This document shows positions 9,159 to 14,787 of a DNA stretch of 16,019 nucleotides, piece by piece. Source of the DNA: Deltaproteobacteria bacterium (lineage in GTDB: Bacteria > Desulfobacterota > Deferrimicrobia > Deferrimicrobiales > Deferrimicrobiaceae). A model generated the notes under the pieces. That model saw only the letters and a program-made list of their open reading frames with translations, did not search any database and had not been told where the DNA came from. Numbering within the stretch: position 1 is the first letter of the stretch; each line of letters begins with the position of its first letter. The translations under genes and the position numbers were made by a program. The stretch lies in assembly GCA_017889845.1 (NCBI GenBank), contig JAGGAJ010000019.1, forward strand, positions 1 through 16,019, given 5' to 3'.

Positions 9159-9180
9159 CGTGTAGTATCATACTTTATCA
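9159..9180. promoter_or_regulatory. AT-rich divergent promoter region between lptF and ribF
   Basis: This is an AT-rich patch in otherwise very GC-rich DNA. AGTATCATACT (9164–9174) is an inverted repeat apart from its central base. It reads as a -10-like TATCAT on the + strand (9166–9171) and TATGAT on the − strand (9172–9167), each 5 of 6 matches to TATAAT. No convincing -35 is seen at 16–18 bp on either side, so this is a candidate only. The − strand start point would be about 9160, two bases from the lptF ATG. The + strand start point would be about 9178, giving ribF a leader of roughly 90 nt. Confidence 0.4.
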
Positions 9181-9208
9181 ACCCGCACCGGAGGAGCAAA
9201 GGAAGGAC

Positions 9209-9271
9209 ATGCGCGCGCGGCGCCCGCACCCCCGCACCGCGGCGGGGCGCGGAGACGGTCGGTCCGGATGA
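9209..9271 (+). CDS. Possible 20-codon Arg-rich leader peptide upstream of ribF
   Basis: A short ORF of 20 codons (beginning MRARRPHPRT, six arginines in all) starts at ATG 9209. An AGGA at 9200–9203 and a GGAAGG tract at 9201–9206 precede it. Its TGA (9269–9271) overlaps the ribF ATG (9268–9270) as ATGA, the same overlap used at several real gene junctions here. ribF's own nearest SD-like GGAG is 13 nt from its ATG, which is too far, so coupling from this leader would explain how ribF is translated. The arginine richness may simply reflect GC-rich sequence, so the existence of the peptide is uncertain. Confidence 0.3.
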   Translation: MRARRPHPRTAAGRGDGRSG

Positions 9272-10236
9272 GAATCGTCGAGGGATCCCGGGGATTTTCC
9301 GCCCCCTCCGGCACCTCGCTGACCATCGGGAACTTCGACGGGGTGCACATCGGCCACCGGGAACTCCTCCGTCGGACCGTGACCCGCGCCCGGGAGAACG
9401 GCCTGATGGCCGTTGCCCTCACCTTCCACCCCCACCCGATCCGGTACTTCACCCCGAAGGCGCGGTTCTACGAGATCACCTCGCCGGAGGAGAAGGCGGC
9501 CCGGATGGAGGAGATGGGGATCGACGCCCTCGTCGTGGAGTCGTTCACCGGGGAGATCGGCGGAATGGGGCCGGAGGAGTTCGCGCGGACGGTGATCCGC
9601 GGGCGGCTGTCGGCGCGCTTCGTGACGGTCGGGTACGACTTCACCTTCGGCAGGAACCGGACCGGCTCCCCCGCGATGCTCTCGCGCATCGGCCGGGAGG
9701 CGGGGTTCGCGGTGGACATCGTCCAGCCGCTCGTCCGCGGGGGGGCGATCGTGAGTTCGAGCCGGATCCGGGAGCTGCTCCTGGGGGGGAGGGTGCGGGA
9801 GGCCGAGGAGTTGCTGTGCGCCCCCTACAAGGTGTCGGGGACGGTGGTCACGGGCGCGGCCCGCGGCCGGAAGCTGGGGTTCCCCACGGCCAACGTGCAG
9901 TTTACCCAGGAACTGCTGCCGCTCCCGGGCGTGTACGTGGTGGACGTCGCAGCCGGCGGGATCTTGCGGCGCGGGGTGGCCAATGTCGGTTTCAACCCCA
10001 CCTTCGGGGAAAACTCCCTCGGCGTCGAGGTGCACCTCATCGACTTCCGGGGGGACCTCTACGGGCAGGAGCTGGCGGTGTATTTCCGGGACCGGATCCG
10101 GGACGAGCGGAAGTTCAAGAGCGTGGACGAGCTGGTGCGCCAGATCCAGAAGGACGTGGAGTTCGCCCGGGGTGCGAAGATGACGGTGCGGAAGACCCCC
10201 CCCGGTCAGCGCCGGCGGGAGGCCGGCGGCGGATGA
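9268..10236 (+). CDS. ribF: Bifunctional riboflavin kinase / FAD synthetase
   Basis: RibF phosphorylates riboflavin to FMN and adenylates FMN to FAD. The 322 residues carry both modules. The N-terminal nucleotidyltransferase has GNFDGVHIGHREL (HxGH-type motif) and ALTFHPHPIRYFTP, followed by the S-S-x-x-R block VSSSRIRELLLGG. The C-terminal riboflavin kinase starts near residue 185 with SGTVVTGAARGRKLGFPTAN, then GVANVGFNPTFG, the catalytic-Glu stretch LGVEVHLIDFRGDLYG, and IRDERKFKSVDELVRQI. A short basic/Gly-rich tail ends the protein. Its stop overlaps the htrA start as ATGA, so it opens the ribF–GGDEF operon. FMN riboswitches normally control riboflavin synthesis genes; none is seen here. 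Confidence 0.96.
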   Translation: MRIVEGSRGFSAPSGTSLTIGNFDGVHIGHRELLRRTVTRARENGLMAVALTFHPHPIRYFTPKARFYEITSPEEKAARMEEMGIDALVVESFTGEIGGMGPEEFARTVIRGRLSARFVTVGYDFTFGRNRTGSPAMLSRIGREAGFAVDIVQPLVRGGAIVSSSRIRELLLGGRVREAEELLCAPYKVSGTVVTGAARGRKLGFPTANVQFTQELLPLPGVYVVDVAAGGILRRGVANVGFNPTFGENSLGVEVHLIDFRGDLYGQELAVYFRDRIRDERKFKSVDELVRQIQKDVEFARGAKMTVRKTPPGQRRREAGGG

Positions 10237-11627
10237 GGCGAGCGGTCTACCTCCTGTCGGCGGCGCTGGCGGCGTGTGCGGGGTGCGGCCCCGGGAGCTC
10301 CACCGGGCCGCCGGAAGTGGCGACGGTCCAGCATACCTTCGTCGCCGCGGTCGAACGTGCCGTCCCGGCGGTGGTCAACATCCGCACGGTGACCCGGTTC
10401 GCGAAGGGATCGCCCGGGGCGGGACGGCGACCGGACGGCCAGCCGCCGGAGTACCTCCTGGACCTCCTGGAGGAGAACGGGGGGTTCCGCGAGAACTCCC
10501 TCGGCTCGGGAGTGATCGTCGGGGAGGACGGACTGATCGTCACGAACGAGCACGTCATCCGGGACGCGGACGAAATCGTGGTCCGCCTCTCCGACCGGAG
10601 CGAGTACCGCGCGAAGGTGATCGGCGCGGACGTGCGGACCGATCTGGCGGTCCTCCGCATCCAGCCGTCCCGGAAACTCCCGGTGGCGACGCTGGGCGAC
10701 TCATCGCGCCTGAAGGTGGGGGAGTTCGCCATCGCCGTGGGGAACCCCTTCGGGCTGGAGAGCACCGTGACCCTGGGCGTGATCAGCGCGACGGGGCGGA
10801 GCGCGGAGCCGGACGTGGAAGGGGGCGACGATTTCATCCAGACGGACGCCTCCATCAACCCCGGAAACTCGGGGGGGCCGCTGTTGAACGCCCGGGGGGA
10901 GGTGGTGGGGATCAACACCGCCATGGTGAGCGCCGGGCAGGGGATCGGCTTCGCCATCCCGATCAACACCGTGAAGATGGTGGAGCAGGAGCTGGCGGCC
11001 CACGGCGCGGTGCGCAGGGGGTGGCTCGGGGCGGGGATCCAGTCCCTCTCGCCGGACCTCGCCGAGGCGTTCGGGGCGAAGGGGGAGAAGGGTATACTTG
11101 TGAACCGGGTCGTCCCGGGCAGCCCGGCGGCGAAGGGCGGGCTTCGCGCGGGGGACATCCTCGTCGCGTACGGGAAGACCCGCCTGGGAGGGGTGACGGA
11201 GTTCCAGAAGCAGGTGGCGACCACGGCTCCGGGGACCGCGGTTCCCCTCGAAATCGTGCGGGAGGGAAGGCGGGTCTCCGTGACCGTGACGGTCGAGGAG
11301 GCGGAGGGACAGTCGGAGAGCCGCCGGCCGCCGAAGCGGGAGCCGGTGGACCCCCTCGGGATCTCCGTGAGCGCGGTACCCGCGCGGCTGTTGCGGGAGA
11401 TGGAGCTTCCGGGCGGCGTGGAGGTCGTCTTCGTCGAGACGGCGAGCCCCGCCTGGGAGGGCGGGATCCGGGAGGGGGACATCCTGATCTCCCTGAACCG
11501 GGAGGCCGTGCCGGGGGTCGACGCGTACCGGAAGGCGCTGTCGCGCCTGCCGCGGGGCATGCCGGCCACCGCGCTGATCTACCGGGACGGCGCGCATCTG
11601 TACGTCGCGTTCCGGTACAGGAGCTAA
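10233..11627 (+). CDS. HtrA/DegP-type serine protease, probable lipoprotein
   Basis: This is a 464-residue envelope protease/chaperone of the HtrA (Deg) family. The start is the ATG in the ATGA overlap with ribF. The N-terminus is a signal peptide with a lipobox LAAC (Cys15 modified), so a membrane-anchored lipoprotein is likely, unlike soluble E. coli DegP. The trypsin-like domain holds the full triad: His107 in TNEHVI, Asp137 in RTDLAVL, Ser213 in NPGNSGGPLL. Two PDZ domains follow, about residues 265–350 (RGWLGAGIQSLS..., SPAAKGGLRAGDIL) and 370–464 (LGISVSAV..., SPAWEGGIREGDILISLN). A short Arg/Lys/Pro-rich linker near residues 350–370 separates them. It probably degrades or refolds misfolded envelope proteins; no regulator is adjacent. 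Confidence 0.95.
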   Translation: MRRAVYLLSAALAACAGCGPGSSTGPPEVATVQHTFVAAVERAVPAVVNIRTVTRFAKGSPGAGRRPDGQPPEYLLDLLEENGGFRENSLGSGVIVGEDGLIVTNEHVIRDADEIVVRLSDRSEYRAKVIGADVRTDLAVLRIQPSRKLPVATLGDSSRLKVGEFAIAVGNPFGLESTVTLGVISATGRSAEPDVEGGDDFIQTDASINPGNSGGPLLNARGEVVGINTAMVSAGQGIGFAIPINTVKMVEQELAAHGAVRRGWLGAGIQSLSPDLAEAFGAKGEKGILVNRVVPGSPAAKGGLRAGDILVAYGKTRLGGVTEFQKQVATTAPGTAVPLEIVREGRRVSVTVTVEEAEGQSESRRPPKREPVDPLGISVSAVPARLLREMELPGGVEVVFVETASPAWEGGIREGDILISLNREAVPGVDAYRKALSRLPRGMPATALIYRDGAHLYVAFRYRS

Positions 11628-11646
11628 GAGAGGGGAGGGAATTCCG

Positions 11647-11913
11647 ATGGGAGTGGTGACGGACCCGGACGTGGCGCGGCGGATCGCCCGGGCGGTGGTG
11701 TCGGACATCGCCCTGTACAACGCCAAGAAGGTGGAGGAGGGGATCGGGAACGACACCCTCTTCGACCTGCTGAGGGAGGAGATAGAGGAGGGGCGCAGCT
11801 ATTACCTGAGCCGCATCGACCCCGAGATCGCCCGGAGCACCAACTTCTTCAATTTCGCCTTGGTGGACGTGCTCGTCAAGCCCACGGGGCGCATCCACTC
11901 CAAGGCCTGGTAG
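11647..11913 (+). CDS. Conserved-looking 88-residue protein of unknown function
   Basis: I do not recognise a named family. The protein is small, soluble, acidic and mostly helical. It has an ARAVVSDIALYNAKKVEEG segment (residues 15–33), then an acidic helix LFDLLREEIEEGRSYYLSRI, then NFFNFALVDVLVK before a basic tail. The first block resembles a segment I associate, from memory only, with short deltaproteobacterial hypothetical proteins and the C-terminal part of some zinc-finger-type proteins; no cysteine pair is present here. A clear GGGAGGG site lies upstream of the ATG, in the 19-nt gap after htrA. Its stop codon abuts the rluD-type GTG start, so it is translated within the operon. Codon use matches its neighbours, which supports a real gene. 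Confidence 0.85.
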   Translation: MGVVTDPDVARRIARAVVSDIALYNAKKVEEGIGNDTLFDLLREEIEEGRSYYLSRIDPEIARSTNFFNFALVDVLVKPTGRIHSKAW

Positions 11914-12867
11914 GTGCCGGACGCGCCGGCCGGCACGCACCGGCTGACGGTCCCGGCCGCCCGGGCGGGGGATCGCCTCGACCGGTACCTGCCGGAAGCC
12001 TTGCCGGGGCTCTCCCGGGTTCGCGTCCGGCGGCTCATCGAGGAGGGGCGGGTGCTCCTCTCGGGAGCCCCCGCGCGCCCCGCCGCGCGCCTCCGGGGGG
12101 GGGAGGCGGTGACAGTGGAGGTTCCCCCCGCCGTGCTGCCGGACCTCGCGCCGGAAGACATCCCCCTCAGGGTGCTCCACGAGGACCCGTGGCTGCTCGT
12201 GGTGGAGAAGCCGGCGGGGATGGTCGTCCACCCCGCGCCCGGGCACTCCGTCGGAACCCTCGTGAACGCCCTCCTGTCCCGCGCCGGGACGCTGTCCGGG
12301 ATCGGGGGCGTGGCCCGCCCCGGGATCGTCCACCGCCTCGACCGTGACACCTCCGGCATCCTCGTGGTGGCGAAGACCGACGCGGCCCACCACGGCCTTT
12401 CCGCCCAGCTGTCCTCCCACGGGATGGACCGCAGGTACCACGGGATCGTCTTCGGAGGGCCGCCGGCGGAGGAAGGGACGGTGACGACCCGGATCGGCCG
12501 GCACCCGGTGTACCGGAAGAAGATGGCCGTCCTTCCGGCGGGCGGCCGCGTCGCGGTGACGCGGTACCGGCGCCTCGGGACGTTCGGCCCCTTTTCCCTC
12601 CTCGAGTTCCGGCTGGAAACCGGACGCACCCACCAGGTGCGGGTCCACTGCGCCCACCTCGGCTGCCCGATCGTTGGCGACGACGTATACGGCCGGCCCC
12701 GGAAGATCCCGCTGGGGAAGGGCTCCGTGGCGGGCGCCTTCGCCGTGTCCCGGTTCCTCCTGCACGCCTTCCGCCTCGCCTTCACGCACCCGGTGACGGG
12801 GGAGAAACTTTCGTTCACCGTACCCGACCCGCCCGAGTTCGCCGCCTTCCTCTCCGTGGTCAAGTGA
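11914..12867 (+). CDS. rluD: RluD-family 23S rRNA pseudouridine synthase
   Basis: This 317-residue enzyme isomerises uridines to pseudouridine. The N-terminal S4 RNA-binding domain (residues about 12–75) has AGDRLDRYLPEALPGLSRVRVRRLIEEGRVLL in family order. The catalytic domain begins with VVEKPAGMVVHPAPGHS. HRLDRDTSGILVVAKT follows, with the catalytic aspartate Asp143. GRTHQVRVHCAHLGCPIVGDDVYG is the third family block. By family resemblance it targets the large-subunit helix 69 uridines, but RluC-like specificities cannot be excluded by eye. The GTG start directly follows the stop of the 88-residue gene, with no good SD, so it relies on coupling. Its stop overlaps the next start as GTGA. 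Confidence 0.92.
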   Translation: MPDAPAGTHRLTVPAARAGDRLDRYLPEALPGLSRVRVRRLIEEGRVLLSGAPARPAARLRGGEAVTVEVPPAVLPDLAPEDIPLRVLHEDPWLLVVEKPAGMVVHPAPGHSVGTLVNALLSRAGTLSGIGGVARPGIVHRLDRDTSGILVVAKTDAAHHGLSAQLSSHGMDRRYHGIVFGGPPAEEGTVTTRIGRHPVYRKKMAVLPAGGRVAVTRYRRLGTFGPFSLLEFRLETGRTHQVRVHCAHLGCPIVGDDVYGRPRKIPLGKGSVAGAFAVSRFLLHAFRLAFTHPVTGEKLSFTVPDPPEFAAFLSVVK

Positions 12868-13637
12868 GACCTCTCCCCCAGTTCGTGCAATCCCCCCTCC
12901 TCCGTTCCGTGCCGGGCGTATACCACGCCTTCCTCGGTGCGGACCCTGTTGAGGGGCGCGGCTGCCGGGATCGGTTGCGCGAGGTCTTTTCCCTTTCTGC
13001 GGACGCCGTGGGCACCCTGAAACAGGTCCACTCGGCGAGGGTGCTCCGGTTCGGGCCGGGGGACGGGTACGGACCGGGAGGGTGGAAGCGGGAGGGGGAC
13101 GCCATCTGGACGGACGAGCCGGGGACCGGCGTCGGGGTCCACACGGCGGACTGCGTCCCGGTCCTCATCGCACACCGGGACTTCCCGTTCGCAGCGGCGG
13201 TCCATGCCGGGTGGCGTGGTCTCGCCGCGGGGGTGGTGGAGGAAGCGGTCGGGACTGTCTCCCGGCGGTACGGCGGCGACGCGGTCGGGGGACTCGTCGC
13301 GGCCGCCGGGCCGTGCGCGATGGGATGCTGTTACGAGGTAGGGGACGAGGTGGCGGAAGCGCTCCTCTCCGTGCCCGGTGCCGCGGGGCACCTCCGCGCC
13401 GGGCGAGCGTCCGGGAAGTGGATGGCCGACCTCCAGGCCATCGCCCTGTCCGCCCTGTCCGCGGCGGGCGTCCCGCCGGCCCGGTCGGAAAGCGTGGGGC
13501 CGTGCACGGTCTGCTCGGAGCGGTTCCACTCGTTCCGGCGCGAAAAGTCCTTGACCGGCCGCCAGCTTGGCTTTATCTATATAAGGGAAATCCCACGGGA
13601 ACACGAGAATCCTCTTCCGCGACAGGTATCGCCATGA
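12864..13637 (+). CDS. pgeF: Laccase-domain (PgeF/YfiH) protein, multi-copper-oxidase-like purine nucleoside phosphorylase
   Basis: This 257-residue protein belongs to the Cu-oxidase_4/YfiH family, whose members act on purine nucleosides and on wrongly built peptidoglycan precursors. The three metal/catalytic positions are present: His56 in QVHSAR, Cys97 in TADCVPVL and His114 in AVHAGWRGLAAGVV. AAGPCAMGCCYEVGDEV and the C-terminal CTVCSERFHSFRR block are also typical. The start is GTG 12864, overlapping the rluD-type stop as GTGA. Following an RluD homologue is a common arrangement for this gene in many bacteria. The last ~20 codons (13571 on) are AT-rich with rare codons and probably double as a promoter for the next gene. 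Confidence 0.92.
   Translation: MRPLPQFVQSPLLRSVPGVYHAFLGADPVEGRGCRDRLREVFSLSADAVGTLKQVHSARVLRFGPGDGYGPGGWKREGDAIWTDEPGTGVGVHTADCVPVLIAHRDFPFAAAVHAGWRGLAAGVVEEAVGTVSRRYGGDAVGGLVAAAGPCAMGCCYEVGDEVAEALLSVPGAAGHLRAGRASGKWMADLQAIALSALSAAGVPPARSESVGPCTVCSERFHSFRREKSLTGRQLGFIYIREIPREHENPLPRQVSP
13551..13579 (+). promoter_or_regulatory. Putative internal promoter for the GAF–GGDEF gene
   Basis: TTGACC (13551–13556; five of six consensus positions) is followed 17 bp later by TATCTA (13574–13579), inside an AT-rich stretch running to about 13584 with overlapping TATATA and TATAAG alternatives. This is within the pgeF coding region, where the codons used (including ATA and AGG) are unlike the rest of the operon. 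It would let the GGDEF gene be expressed separately, about 45–50 nt upstream of its start. Confidence 0.4.
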
Positions 13638-14620
13638 GCCCGATATCCACCCGCATCCGCATCGAGAGCGAGATTCTCGCCCGCCTCGAGAAACGGTCCT
13701 CCGAGGAGGAACAGGCGAACTACCTGATGAGCCTGCTGATGGACAACTATCCCCTCCGCGCGGTCGGCGTGCTCGCCCTGGAGGGAGGGAAGCCGCCGCT
13801 GGTGTTCGCTCACCGCGGACATTCGGGCAATTTCATCAAGGAGCTGTACGCGAAGGGGACGCTTCCGGTCGTGGAGGCCGCCGTTGCGGGGGAGGTGGGC
13901 ATCCAGGGCGCGGATCCCCGCATTTCCGACCCCGCCTGGCGGTTCGAGCATGAGGCGAAGAGCGTCTTCGGCGCTCCCTGCCGCCTCCACGGGGAAACCC
14001 TCGGCGTGTTCCTGGCCAGCTCCGCGGAACCGGACCTGTTCGTACGGGAGACCCGGGAAGCGTTCCTGGCCTATACCCGTCTGAGCGCGGTCCTGCTGGG
14101 CCTGCGCAACCTCCACCAGAAAGTATCCCGGATCCCCGACCTCGACTCCGTCACCGGTCTGCACAATTTCAAGTACTTCCACGAGATCCTGCACCAGGAG
14201 CTGACGCGCGGGAAGAAGTTCGGCCACCCCGTGTCCCTCCTGTTCATCAAGATCCGCCATTTGCGGGAGATGAACGATGTGTACGGGCACGTGGCGGCCG
14301 ACGGCGCGCTGGTGGATCTGGCCGGGGTGGTCCGGTCCCAGCTCCGCGAGGTGGACTACATCGCCCGCTCCGGCTCGATGATCTACATCGTGATGCCCCA
14401 GATGGGGAAGACCGAGGCGGCGGAAACGGCCTCCAGGATCCTCGACGCGATGAACGCATCCCCCCTCGGGCGGCGGGATGTCCTGTTGAAGACCGCCATC
14501 GGGGTCGCCTCCTACCCCAAGGACGGCGACTCGGAGCGGATCCTCCTCCCCCACGTGGAGGCGATGGTGCACGAATCGACCCGCAGGGGGGACAACGCCG
14601 TTTCGGTCTACAAGGATTGA
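13634..14620 (+). CDS. GAF-like plus degenerate GGDEF domain protein
   Basis: This is a 328-residue soluble protein with no membrane segment. Residues about 20–150 look like a GAF-type sensor (ALEGGKPPLVFAHRGHSGNF..., VFGAPCRLHGETLGVFLASS). From Asp171 (DSVTGLHNFKYFHEIL) it follows the GGDEF fold: HPVSLLFIKIRHLREMNDVYGHVAADGALVDLA. Two metal-binding aspartates are replaced by Lys206 and Arg208, and the GGDEF signature itself reads GSMIY (247–251). Diguanylate cyclase activity is therefore unlikely. The RxxD inhibitory-site motif is kept as REVD (238–241), at the usual distance upstream of the signature, so c-di-GMP binding is possible. The gene overlaps pgeF as ATGA. It may act as a receptor or scaffold rather than an enzyme. 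Confidence 0.9.
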   Translation: MSPISTRIRIESEILARLEKRSSEEEQANYLMSLLMDNYPLRAVGVLALEGGKPPLVFAHRGHSGNFIKELYAKGTLPVVEAAVAGEVGIQGADPRISDPAWRFEHEAKSVFGAPCRLHGETLGVFLASSAEPDLFVRETREAFLAYTRLSAVLLGLRNLHQKVSRIPDLDSVTGLHNFKYFHEILHQELTRGKKFGHPVSLLFIKIRHLREMNDVYGHVAADGALVDLAGVVRSQLREVDYIARSGSMIYIVMPQMGKTEAAETASRILDAMNASPLGRRDVLLKTAIGVASYPKDGDSERILLPHVEAMVHESTRRGDNAVSVYKD

Positions 14621-14645
14621 CGGGGGGCGGGCATTCGGGTATCCT
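14617..14645 (+). promoter_or_regulatory. Putative sigma-70 promoter for rho
   Basis: TTGACG (14617–14622) overlaps the GGDEF-gene stop codon and is followed exactly 17 bp later by TATCCT (14640–14645). That is 5 and 4 of 6 consensus positions. The predicted start point near 14652 gives rho a leader of about 135 nt. This is the best-formed promoter in the window. Confidence 0.6.
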
Positions 14646-14694
14646 AACGGTCCCTGGAATCGAGCCGCGAACTTCCGGCAATCAACCACAGCTC

Positions 14695-14720
14695 CTCTGG
14701 AGTGCCTTCCGGAGTTCTTT
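14695..14720 (+). terminator. Terminator- or attenuator-like hairpin in the rho leader
   Basis: CTCTGGA (14695–14701) pairs with TCCGGAG (14708–14714), giving a 7-bp stem with one G·U pair and a 6-nt loop GTGCCT. It is followed directly by TTCTTT (14715–14720). This orientation makes a weak intrinsic terminator on the + strand only. It could end the ribF–GGDEF operon, or, because a promoter lies upstream, act as an attenuator controlling rho. The rest of the 167-nt gap holds two copies of CTTCCGG (14672–14678 and 14706–14712) and nothing else I can name. Confidence 0.4.
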
Positions 14721-14787
14721 CCACCCCGCGCAATACCGGCGGTTTCCGTTCGATAGGACGACACCCTCTGCTCCCGGGAGAACGTAC

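Noticed and set aside
6952..9171. A 739-codon open frame on the − strand spanning lptG and lptF
   Set aside because: Only the part after GTG 8028 encodes the LptG family. The upstream part is a shadow of lptF in another frame, kept open by high GC.
9159..9267. An FMN riboswitch before ribF
   Set aside because: The gap is too short and lacks the conserved RFN-element segments.
8328..11627. An apparent 1099-residue fusion ending in the HtrA protease
   Set aside because: The N-terminal part is low-complexity Gly/Arg/Pro translation antisense to lptF and out of frame with ribF. The real start is ATG 10233, overlapping ribF.
10963..13604. Long antisense open frames opposite htrA, rluD and pgeF
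   Set aside because: They are Arg/Pro/Gly-rich with no recognisable domain. The + strand genes explain the sequence fully.
13634..14620. An active diguanylate cyclase
   Set aside because: The GGDEF signature and metal-binding aspartates are replaced, so catalysis is not expected.
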